Notes under the pieces: model-generated
The model's database searches: none
What the model was told of the DNA's origin: nothing
Seen by the model: only the letters and a program-made list of their open reading frames with translations
Made by a program: the position numbers and the translations under genes
Assembly (NCBI GenBank): GCA_030737875.1
Contig: CM060926.1
Location: 314,500,922 to 314,564,921 of the forward strand
Length of the DNA: 64,000 nucleotides
Direction of reading: 5' to 3'
DNA from: Allium sativum
Taxonomy: Eukaryota > Streptophyta > Magnoliopsida > Asparagales > Amaryllidaceae
Shown here: positions 24,286-35,099 of the stretch, piece after piece
Layout of the letters: each line of letters begins with the position of its first letter
Numbering within the stretch: the first letter of the stretch is position 1

Positions 24286-25389
24286 ATGGCGGAGGCACGG
24301 AAGTCTTCGATCTTCCCGCTGAAACCTCTTTCTTCTTCAAATCAAAACCGTAATCCTTCTCAATCTATTGAAATCCCTATTATATCAAATCAAAGTGTAA
24401 ATTCTAAATCGAGATCGGATAAACTAAAGTTTGTTCAACCATCTTCGGATAGGGTTATTATATCTGAAAGTATCTTCAATTCTTCAGCAGATATTTGGCA
24501 TGACACAATCGATCTTCATCCTATTGAATTCAGATTCTCTGTTGTGAAGCTAAAGGATTTTATTCATAAAGTTTGGAAGCCGCAGGGTAATTTTGTAGTT
24601 CGTATTGTTTCTGGATTTCATTTTGCGGTTCAATTTGAGATTACTGATGATTTTCTGGAGGTTTTGAAATCTTCCACCCATTCTTATTTTGGTAATCTTT
24701 TAATGGTGGAAAAATGGCATCCTAGATATGATTTTGAAAAGTTTTCATTCGATAAAGTACATATCGGGATTAAATTGCAAAATTTAGATTTGGGGCTTTG
24801 GTCGAATGATGCTTTGTCGATTATTGCGAGCTTCATTAGAGAGCTGATTTGCATAGATTCTAATTCTGTTTCTAAGAAAATTACTAGATATGCTAGAATT
24901 CTTATAGCCATTGATATTTCGAGCCAGTTGTATGACAAAATTCCTATTCAGCTTCATAATGGTATACAGAAGGACATTGTCGTAGAATATGAATTTGATC
25001 CACCTAGTTGTGATTCATGCAAGTGCTTTGGACATGATTCACTGGTTCATGAGTTTGATCCAGTACCTTCATGGATTAATAATAAGGAGAATAAAGAGGC
25101 TTCATCATCAAATGCAAATTCTCAAGACATACCTTCTACCTCGGAAAATATAAATGCTAGTGATAATTCTGACAGTTTACATAGTGATCTTCCTCCAAAT
25201 ATTCTTCCTGATGTTATTAGTAATGTAGCTGATAGTTTAAAGGAGAATGCTCTGTCTGAAGAAAGTTGTGATGTATCAAATGGTGTTGATAAAAATGATG
25301 CGTACATGGCTCGTTTGAAAGGAAAGGGCCAATCCACTTATGTTGCTCCTTCTAAAAGAGAAACCAGGAGCTCATCAGTTATTAAATGA
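24286..25389 (+). CDS. LINE ORF1 protein (RNA-binding, plant L1 type)
   Basis: The first AUG inside the element context is 24286 (MAEARKSS...), giving 367 aa; an in-frame ATG 30 bp upstream (24256) starts in the TSD and is unlikely. Residues 1-60 are Ser-rich. About 70-210 has the alternating beta/alpha look of the DUF4283/RRM-like domain of plant LINE ORF1 (WHDTIDLHP, then KVWKPQGNF, then FAVQFEITDDF and WHPRYDFEKF). About 235-260 has PPSCDSCKCFGHD, a remnant of a CCHC knuckle (C-x2-C-x3-GH) whose last Cys is replaced. The tail is Ser/Asn-rich and acidic, then basic. The known role of the family is ribonucleoprotein formation with LINE RNA. The frame is intact, and its stop overlaps the ORF2 start in ATGA. 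Confidence 0.85.
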   Translation: MAEARKSSIFPLKPLSSSNQNRNPSQSIEIPIISNQSVNSKSRSDKLKFVQPSSDRVIISESIFNSSADIWHDTIDLHPIEFRFSVVKLKDFIHKVWKPQGNFVVRIVSGFHFAVQFEITDDFLEVLKSSTHSYFGNLLMVEKWHPRYDFEKFSFDKVHIGIKLQNLDLGLWSNDALSIIASFIRELICIDSNSVSKKITRYARILIAIDISSQLYDKIPIQLHNGIQKDIVVEYEFDPPSCDSCKCFGHDSLVHEFDPVPSWINNKENKEASSSNANSQDIPSTSENINASDNSDSLHSDLPPNILPDVISNVADSLKENALSEESCDVSNGVDKNDAYMARLKGKGQSTYVAPSKRETRSSSVIK

Positions 25390-28300
25390 CAACTTTATGC
25401 TGGAATGTTAGGGGGATGAATTCTCCACAGCGAATGCGTGAAGTTTTATCCCTCCTAACAAAATCCAAGTCAACCTTTGTTGGCTTGGTTGAGAATAAGT
25501 TGAATGAAGGAAATTTAATTTCTTTCAAGAAGCTTTTCCGTCTAATTGGGCTTTAATTCCACTTCAGCAATCTATTTTTACTGGTCAAATTCTCATTCTT
25601 TGGAATACTTCTATATGGACTACTCAGTTGATTTCTTCTTCTAAGCAGCATGTTACTATGCAAGTAAATAATGCTGGAGGGTTATTTGTCTTTGTCTCTA
25701 TTATATATGCAAGTAATAGTTTTTGTGAGAGGCAGGAATTGTGGCCACAAATTATGCAAGAAGATAATCTAATTAATGGTGTTTGGATTCTTATGGGGGA
25801 TTTTAATAATGCTTCATCTCCTAATGACAAAATGGGTGGCCTTCCTGTTCCTTTTCAGCATCTCAGGGCTTTCAATAATTGTCTGGCACAATCTGGATTA
25901 ATAGAAATCAAAGCTTTTGGATTCAATTATACGTGGAGGAGGAAAGGTATTGCAAATCACATTGATAAAAATTTTGTCAATCATGAATGCCTGCATAAGT
26001 TTAATGATATGAAAGCTTTGTCATTATCTCAGTTATCTAGTGATCATAATCCTTTATTGCTCGATTTAATAGCTACTTCTTCATCTAAGGGATTTCCTTT
26101 TAGATACTCTAATGATTGGTGCTTCAAATCTGGTTATTATGATTGCATAAGAAAAGGCCTTCAAGTTTATTGTTGGGGTTTCCATAGTTACAGGTTTCAA
26201 CAAAAATTATTTGCTTGTAAAAAGGAGTTAAAAATTTGGAATAAAGTAAGGCCTAAAGACAATGTTCTTTATTGGAAGCTGAGAAAAGATTTAATGATTT
26301 AGAAGCAGCAGTTGATAAAGAGCCTGAAAATATGGAATTATATGAAATTTTTTTGGAAGCTAAACACCAACTGTCGGTTCAAAAGCACATCAAGTTCTAG
26401 AGTTTTAAACAGAAAGAAAAAGTCTCGTGGCTTTAGGAGGGTGATACAAATTCAAAGTTTTTTCATTCAAAAATGTCTTCTCATAGGCATAGCAAAAATT
26501 TGAAAGAACTTATTAATTCAGATGGACTACTATTATATAAACAAGAAGAAGTTGATCTTGAACCATCAATTACTTTAGTTCTTTATTCAATGGAGCTGTA
26601 AATTGTGATTTATCATTCTTTCAATCATCATTTGTCATAAATCATAGTGGAAAGCAGAACCTTTTGCGTCCAATTTCCTTGATTAAAGTGGAGAAAGCTA
26701 TTTTCCCAATTTAGGATGATTCAAGCCCTGCTCCTGATGGGATCAACTCTAAATTTTTTAAATTACATTGGCAAGAATTGAAGATGGATTTGCTAGCAGC
26801 AGTTCAGGATATGTTCAGATCTGCAAAAATCCCTAAAGGTTTTAATCATACTTTTATCTCTCTAATTCCAAATATTGATAGACCTAATGATATCTCTCAC
26901 TTTCGTCCTATCTTTAGTAATATTCTTTGCAATAGGATAAAGTGGTTTTTGCCTCATTTAATATCTCTTAACCAATGTGCATACATTCCAACGAGGTATA
27001 TCGGTGACAGCATACTACTTGCTCATGAACTCATAAGGGATTTTAAGAAATCCGGTGTCAATAAATTTTGTGTTAAAATTGACCTTCACAAGGCTTATGA
27101 TAAAATTAATCGTGAGTTCATTTCTCATATTATGAGATTGATGGGTTTTCCAATACATTTTATAAATATTGTTTATGAATGTATTTCAACCCAAACTTTT
27201 CTATAATGTTGCAAGGCATTCCCAAGGACTTTATATCCTCTAACCGTGGCATTAGACAAGGGGATACATTGTCTCCATATTTGTTCTCAATTGCGATGGA
27301 GTTTTTTACATTTTGCATGAATTAAGTAGTCCTGCAAGGAAAGTTTCTACCTACTCATGTTTTGGATCCAATAATCACTCATCTTTTGTACGCTGATGAT
27401 CTAATGGTCTTGGGAACATGCTTGAATACTTGTGCTTCTGCTCTAAAATCTGTCTTTGTCAAGCTGGAGAAGTAAAGTGGACTGTCAGTGAGTGTGCTCA
27501 GAACAAAGGTGTATTTCAGTTCTCATGCTTCATTCACATCTGAATTTGCTGACATTTTGGGTGTGAGTATTGGTCAGCTTCCTATTAAATACCTTGGGGC
27601 TCCTTTATCCAACAACTATATCCATTACAATGATTGTCAGGATCTTCTTCAAAGGATTCAAAACAAGTTGCAATCATGGGATGTTAAGCTTTTAAGCTTT
27701 GCTGGTCGTGCTGAGTTAATCCAGTCTGTAATTACGCCAATGGTTCTTTATTGGCTTTTCGTATATCAGCTTGCAGAGTTCACTCTCGAAAAGTTAAACA
27801 TAATGTGTGCGAATTTTTTCTGGGGTGATTCAAAACATAAAGTAAAATGGGAAACTTTATGCTCTCCTAAGCTTGAAGGAGGAATTGGCCTCAAATTGTT
27901 TAAAGATCTGAAAAAGGCGGCTTGCATCAAACTTTTGTGGAAATTTCTCACTGATACCTTGTTGTGAGTAGATAGTTAGCTTCTAGATATTGTAGAGGTA
28001 AATCCTTTTGGCAGTTGAATTTTGATAATAATTCGTCATGTACTTGGAAGTCAATGTTGAGGCTGAGAAAAAATGGAGTTCAATTGTTTAACGAAGTAAT
28101 ATCTGATGGTATGTCTATTACCATGTGGTTCGATCCTTGGACTAATGGAAGATGTCTTGTTGATTTGATTGGGGTTTCTAGAATTCAAGTTATGGGTAAT
28201 CAATATGAAAAGGTTTCTACTATTGTCAATGATGGTACCTTGGATGGTAACTTGCATTAAGGAACTAGAGAGGTGCTACATTTGACAAATGAGGTATCAG

Positions 28301-28922
28301 TGAATAGAAATGCAAGCTGTGACTATTATGAATGGTTTGCAGGAGGTGAGTTCTGTTTTCATAGTGCATGGGATGTAGTCAGAAATGAACATCCAGTTCA
28401 ACCAATCTTTAAAGTAGTTTGGCATAATAAAAACTCGAGGAGAATGGCTTTTATTATGCATCTTGCATCCATTGATCGGTTGAGCACAAGGGAAAGACTA
28501 TCTAGATTTGGGATTATTGATGATTGCATATGTTCATTATGTGGAAATGATGTTGAATCTATAACACCCCACATCCGTTAAGGTCACTCACAAACGGAAT
28601 GCCTTAACTTCAATGGAGCATTATGGGTACTGGAACAGAAATATTACAAGACAGACATATATAAAACAGCGGAAAGTAAAGTAGAAGTACTTCAAATCAT
28701 TTATTAAGTATAATTGTTTACAATAAAAGCCCATCAACTTCCAATACCCAAATACATAGCTAAAATATCTGTCTTGCTCAAAAACAAAGAAGCATAAAAT
28801 AAACTGTAGTATTCCCCAATAAAGCAAAGCAAGCCATAGCCAAGAGGAATCCAAGCCTTACATGAAAGAGCCTTGGGGCTTGGTAAGATCCGAACTAAGC
28901 TGTATTCCCACCCTATGAACCT

Positions 28923-28940
28923 GGGGGGGGGGGGGGGGGG
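28923..28940. repeat. Poly-G run, 18 bases
   Basis: The equivalent position in the other LTR (35462-35467) has 6 G. This may be genuine slippage or a sequencing/assembly artefact. Confidence 0.9.
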
Positions 28941-29713
28941 AACGGAAGAAAAAGAGGCGAAACAAAACAGGTCATTCATAAAGACTGAGTAAGTCCTAGT
29001 GACTTTCAGCATAAAAATAGGTAAAGATAACATGGCATGAATAAACTGAAAGTAAACATAAGCATGATGGCAAGGTAAGCTACAGGCATGAAAATCAAGT
29101 ATAACATCCCATAATTCCTATCAAGTATTACATTGCATGGTTTCTATCAAGAATAACATCGCAAGGTTTCTTAGGCTTCACCATTAAAATGATATCTAAT
29201 TGCTCTGCACCACCTAACTAGTGTCCTAACTAGTCATTTATATCAAATGCTAATATTGCAACACGATCCCAATCCCCGCAGTTGTGGTAGCCTTTAGATA
29301 TACATCTAGTATGAAGATTCCACCTCAATCAGACCAATTGCTATGAAGATGTTAGATGTACCCTTACTACCCTATCGATCGGCTCCCTATCTGTACGCCT
29401 GTATCGCGTGTGTCATACGGCCCTATTCGATTGTAGATACCTATGCTGGTCCCACCATGGGGTGTATCAAGTCCCATAGTGGCGGCCCGACACAATTCCT
29501 AGAATGCGTAGGGTATACTACTGATGCCCCAGTTCCCTGACTTGTCTGCTCCGGAGTGTGTGCACGCCCGCACTCCGTTAGAACCCACACTGTGCACCAA
29601 CCGCCGTCGCTTTGACCATTTACAATCAGCCCAGTAATCATGCCCCACCCTACCTAGTTCAGGGTATCTTGATACCTAATTGGGTTACTGCTGAAATGGG
29701 TCCCCGTTACTAG

Positions 29714-30480
29714 GGTTTCCTATTGGTTAAGTCTATGGGCCTATATATACAGATATTACCCACCTACCCGTGATGTACTTAACCCTCCCACCGATTCAAG
29801 CATGTTCATTAACGGTTAAGTTTGTGGGCCTATATTTACTGATATTACCCACCGACCCCGATATGTATTTAACCCTTCCACTGATTCAATCATATTTATT
29901 TTATGGTTAAGTGTTTGTTTAGTCATGTTAATTTAACCCGCCCATTCCTCATATCATATTGGTTAAGTGTTTTTAATTGTTAACCTAACCCCATGTGTTC
30001 CTCAGGTTGTTGTGGTTAAGTGTCATTAATAAATTCTAGTTAACTTAACCCTCCTACTTATCATGTTACTCTGGTTAAGTGTTGCCTCCTGGTGTTAACT
30101 TAACCTCACCATCTTTTTAACTAACCTGTTACAGCAGTTAAGTGTTTCCTGTTAACCTAACCCCGGTCACCCATCTTGTTATACTGGTTAAGCGGCCTTA
30201 ACCCTAGTTATTCATGTTATATTGGTTAAGTGTTTCTAAATTACTTAACCTCAATCACTTGTCTAACTAACATGTTTCTATGGTTAAGTGTTCTAATTAA
30301 CTTAACCTCAATCACTAGTCCAGTTAATCATGTTATAATGGTTAAACATTTGCTTAACCTTACCCACTCCCCTAGTCAACATATTAAATTGGTTAAGTGT
30401 CCAGATTAACCTAACCCTACCCACCAATTTAGTTAACATGTTGAATTTGGTTAAGTATTTATTAAATTGACTTAACCCTA
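29714..30480. repeat. GGTTAAGTG / CTTAACC array in LTR (copy also at 36250-37015)
   Basis: GGTTAAG(T/C) recurs about a dozen times at intervals of roughly 40-90 bp, alternating with the complementary (C)TTAACC. The region is thus a ladder of small inverted repeats with 'catgtta' and 'cccac' spacers. GGTTAA is the core of plant GT-1-type sites. Both LTRs keep the array. Confidence 0.8.
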
Positions 30481-30995
30481 TCAGTCCTAACTCAGCTCTA
30501 ATTGTCTTATTAGATCACCAACCTCTCAGATTAGACAGATATTGTTGTGGCTGCCTGTATGCCGGTTGGGTCCGAGCAGTCTTACGCCACAACTCAGTCT
30601 AACCTCGGGTCTTTATTGGGCCCAATGCTTAGCCACTCACATTGGATAGGCATCGTCGTAATTACTGGACAGCCGGGCGGGTCCGGGCAGGTTTACATCA
30701 CAACTAAATCCAACCTCGTACTAAGCATATTCGTATTTTCTAATTTACATTTTAATTATGTAAATTACTCAAATTCAAATTACTGCCACATTTATTCTCA
30801 ATAAATCTCATTAATTTAGGTATATAATTAACGCCATTTATGCCATCAATCACTTATGTGATTAATTACTAATTTATGGCAGTCTTCCTAAAATTACCAT
30901 TTTAACCCAACGTTACCCCGTCTAACATTAGGCTAACCAACTTAGCCTAATTTACGTTCGCATGGTTTTTGGTATACATATTAAGCTAAAAGCTT

Positions 30996-31379
30996 AGCCT
31001 AGTTTATGTACATAAATTGGCATAAATTAGCATAAACATGACATGGTATAATTTTGGCATTGATGACATAATAAATATGAACATAATGGGGAGCCTAATT
31101 TATGTACACAAATTGGCATAAATTAGCATAGACATGACATGGTATAATTTTGGCATTGATGACATAATAAATATGAACATAATGGGGAGCCTAATTTATG
31201 TACACAAATTGGCATAAATTAGCATAAGCATGACATGGTATAATTTTGGCATTGATGACATAATAAATATGAACATAATGGGGAGCCTAATTTATGTACA
31301 CAAATTGGCATAAATTAGCATAAACATGACATGGTATAATTTTGGCATTGATGACATAATAAATATGAACATAATGGGG
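30996..31379. repeat. 96-bp tandem repeat, four units (three plus 23 bp at 37528-37838)
   Basis: Unit boundaries at 30996, 31092, 31188 and 31284 are set by 'agcctaattta'. Units are nearly identical. The right LTR holds three units with a 23-bp partial insertion (37624-37646), which indicates unequal exchange or replication slippage after, or during, element formation. Confidence 0.9.
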
Positions 31380-32585
31380 AGAACTTGCAAAATAGCCATC
31401 ATGAACATTACAAGGGTGAACTTGCAAAATGACTAATATGAACATTAAAATGTCATAGGTGTGAACTTGCAATTATAAGCCAATTCAACATATATGTGTG
31501 TTTTTTAACATAGGCTATATTAACAACATACATGAGAATTAGCAATATGAACTAATCCATATACATATGTTAATTTGCAACGTAGACAAATCAACATACG
31601 TATATGTGAGTTAGCGACGTAGGCTAATCATCATACACATGTGTTACTTGGTAACATGGATTCAACATACTTGCAAATTAATCACAACATATGATAAGTG
31701 TGAACTTGAGATATGGTATATGTTTCGCATAAACATAAACATATAGATTTTGACAATTGGTCGCATGACTTTACAACATAAACTTGCATAATAGATTATA
31801 CAATCCTCATAAGATGTTACAAATCCAAGTCCATACTTATACAAATAAACTTATCAAATAATTTCCAATTCAACCTAATAATAGAATCAAATCACTGGCA
31901 TAGATTAATATTATACAACATAACAAACATCATACTTAATAATTCCCAATTCAACATGATAATAAAATTAAATCACAAACGTATATTAATAACATAACGA
32001 GCATCGTACTATTATCATTTCATCGCAAAACATAATATTCATCTTATTTCGCATTCCACAAATGTAGCTAAACTTACATCAATTTCACTTTATTTCATCG
32101 CCATATTATAATTAAGTATTTAGATCTGAAAATAACTAGAACTTACATAGCACGGCTAATGAATTAAGAATTGGTTTTGTTGTAGAAATGTTGCGGCGTT
32201 TCTGATTTATTGTTTGAACCATTGTTGAAGCTTTGTTCTTTGATATGAGTTGAATAGATTAGCTTTGAATTGATTTGTTGTTCGTCTCCTTCAAGTGGAG
32301 GCTCTCCTTAGTTTTCTCCCGACAGCATGGCGGCTCCAGTTCTTATTTTTATGTGAATTTTAGTCTAGAGACCTAGGGTGTATATATAGAATTGCAAGTT
32401 AATTCGAGCCGTTGATGAAGCCAGGGTTCATCAAAGCCATCCGTTCTAAAGAGAAGCCAATTATGTTCACAATTTAAGGGCTGTAAATTACTCCTATTTC
32501 AAATTATGTCATAATTACTTTCTTAATGTACATTATCAACATTTATTATTATTTGTCAATCCATCAAATATAAATACGTACACAT

Positions 32586-32700
32586 TAGATACATCTCCCC
32601 TTTACACATTTATTTGTATGCACATTAGATACATCTCCCCTTTACACATTTATTATTTGTACGCACATTAGATACATCTCCCCTTTACACATTTATTATT
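32586..32700. repeat. Short tandem 'cacattagatacatctcccc' repeat (three units, also 39039-39155)
   Basis: Three copies of a unit of about 40-50 bp (cacattagatacatctcccc plus tttacacattta) near the LTR end, present in both LTRs. On the minus strand it lies about 50-160 bp after the LTR start, in U3. Confidence 0.85.
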
Positions 32701-32743
32701 TAATTAGCAACTTTAGTGTTAACAGAAATACGGGGTGTTACAT

Positions 32744-32757
32744 TCTCCCCTCCTTAA
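32744..32757 (-). other. Polypurine tract of the LARD-like element
   Basis: The minus strand reads TTTAAGGAGGGGAGA just before TGTAACACC, the usual arrangement upstream of a Ty3 3' LTR. Confidence 0.85.
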
Positions 32758-34149
32758 AGGATTTTGTCCCCGAAATCTTCAAGTCTAGGAGAATGCATAT
32801 CATACCATCCAATCGTCCATCTACTCAGCCATCAAACACAGGCATCCATTGTCCTTAAAGGCTTCTAATGCTTTCATGTTTATATGCACAGTGTGTGTAC
32901 ATGTTCGTATATAATGCAAAATTGGGCGGTCTACTGATTCAGTTGACCTCCTTAATGCAAACCATGATAGTGCCATGCATCAAATATGTGTGCAAAAAGA
33001 TTCCTAATGATACATATTAATTCTACATGCGTGCCCAACCGTTCATCGAAATGCAGCATCCATATGATAACACATTCAAATTCATCCATAAACAAGTATA
33101 AACACTCATGCATATGCAATATGAAAGGTGACTGAATCGATCTAGTGCCTAATGTGTAAATGCATCCACAAGCAACCACTTGCAGCCATTTGCAACCATC
33201 AATCATAACATGTCTCAAACACATGTTTACACCCAATTGTTCCTATATAAAGATATAGTCGAAAGACAGAAGCAAGTAAAAACTTTGTGCCCATTAGGCA
33301 ATGTCAAAACTGGAAATCTACGCCACATATATCCTGATTAGGAGGAGAACCCCCTAAGCATCAACCCCGAAGACCGAAATCAACATCAGACTAACACCCA
33401 AAGAATTACTCAACCCAACCAATATATTTATGTTTCTAGGAAACTAAGCATGACAGACTCCTTTTAGGTCACAGGAAATCCCTTCCTAAAACTAACCCAT
33501 ATCCTATAAAACCCAAAAAGTTTAGTCAACCCAACGAACACCCTCAAGCCCCAACATGTGTTACCAACATATGAGTCATACTCCCTATGGGGTTTGCAAC
33601 AGAAATTGGATTGAGAATAGGACCGAGAGGATATACACAAAAGATAGCATGTGAGCAAGCTCTACAGGAAAAAGGGATCAAGGATATACTCTTAAAAAGA
33701 GATATGATGCGCGAATCTAGTCTTCAATCTTCTAAGTCTCATTTCCTTGAGCTTAACTCCATTGTGCTTTGACCGTCTTTAACTTCACAATTTCGTAGCT
33801 TCTTAATTCTTGTTTCCAAAATATGAGTTGGAACCCATTTCACTGTTGCCCCTCGTTCCACTTTCACTTATTCTCCTTCTACTATACTTGGCTCAAACAT
33901 AACTGTGTACTCATGGTTTCATGCAAGCTCTCCAAAATTCACTAGTGAATCTTGGATCTCGTTCACTTACTAGAAGGTATTCCACATAGATGAATTATCT
34001 CTTGAAAATAAAAATGTCAACCATGTTGCCAAATGTACTTACTAAGGTGATTCTTTACAACTCATGCATAAGCAAAATGAACCATCCGCCTTAGTGGCGA
34101 ACGCTACTCGAGCGGATCAATAAATGTATCTAGAGATTCTAGGTAATTA
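32758..34149. other. Internal region of LARD-like element, no recognisable gene
   Basis: Only short frames occur (for example 32952-33236 minus, 33587-33772 plus), without motifs. The pol segment that should lie here is deleted or unrecognisably decayed. Confidence 0.6.
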
Positions 34150-34800
34150 ATCATAGTAGAACCCTAAGGGTTACACGAGACTCTGAGGGCATTACTAAGG
34201 CAAGTCAAGAGTCTAACTACCCTCTTTTTTTCATACTCAAGAATGGTACCATTTCTGGATAACCACTCCATTCCTACAATCAACCCATAGCCTAAAAGCA
34301 TAAGCATTACTTCTAAACCCAACACTTAGCATAGACATCCTCAAATCCAAACAAGTCATGAATAAATGAGCTGATTCCCCAACAGGATTTAAGACAAAAA
34401 TGGGATCCTCTACTACGCTAGTACTAAGGTGCAGAGACTCAACTATCGAAGCATAATTAAAAGGATGCGATGTACAAAAACAAAGTTCTAGTGGGATGAT
34501 AGAAAAGAAAAGCTAAACCTTTAACAGAAACGTTACCACCTCTCTTAGGTATGCTAGTAGTGAGAGCATACAATTGCCCTCTCGACGATCTTGTCTTTTG
34601 CCCTTGTCCTTGTCCTATAATACTTAACTACACGTCCCTTCTTACTATACTAAAGATACTCTCTCTTGTCATGGGTTTTACTTATTCCTTTCACTTTGGC
34701 CTCTCTCCTTTCACCCTTTTCCTCCTTCTTGGATGTTCTTACTATCCTTGTATAGCTTGTTGACAAGTTTTCTTGGAAGCTACCTCCATCGCACGGCAAT
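34150..34800 (-). pseudogene. Gag C-terminus and protease remnant of a Ty3 chromovirus-like polyprotein
   Basis: Reading the minus strand in pieces gives a Gag tail with GQLYALT (about 34550-34610; cf. the GRVYALT-type Gag/protease junction of plant chromoviruses). A protease-like stretch follows with SIVESLHLS and, near 34225-34292, LIVGMEWLSRNGTI. The latter resembles the (V/I)ILGMDWL segment found after the protease active site. The frames are shifted several times and no RT, RNase H or integrase follows. This ties the element to Ty3/gypsy and shows that it is a deletion derivative. Confidence 0.65.
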
Positions 34801-35085
34801 TCTACAAAGCTTGAAATAAGATTAGACGCAGATGGAACTACTGCGGCTACAGATAGAGGTTGGGCACTTCTTTGCCCTCCGACATGAGTCGTACGCCTAC
34901 AGAACTATGGTGAAAAGAGGGGAAAGAAAAGATTCAAATAGAGAATCAAAAGATAGTGCATGTGGCTTTGGGGAATATGCCTTTCGTAAAACAAAACTTT
35001 TCTTTAGAAAAATGCTTCTTTGTAAACGTTTTGAAAATAATTTCAGAAGGTTTTTAAAAGCTTTTGCCCAGTCTGGTAACCTTCT

Positions 35086-35097
35086 GCTCTGATACCA
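35086..35097 (-). other. Primer-binding site, tRNA-iMet type
   Basis: The minus strand reads TGGTATCAGAGC two bases after the 5' LTR edge at 35100. It sets the transcription direction. Confidence 0.9.
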
Positions 35098-35099
35098 AA

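Larger units (their letters stand above)
28560..32742 (-). repeat. 3' LTR of the LARD-like element (4183 bp)
   Basis: It is collinear with 35100-39199. Differences include an outer TA in place of TG, a poly-G run of 18 (28923-28940; 6 in the other LTR), and four instead of three 96-bp repeat units. Minus-strand short frames such as 28621-28854 recur in both LTRs but show no known motif. Confidence 0.95.

Noticed and set aside
31287..31844. Conserved minus-strand frames of about 60 aa present in both LTRs (also 37745-38302)
   Set aside because: Their conservation follows from LTR identity. They run through the 96-bp repeats and have no motif.
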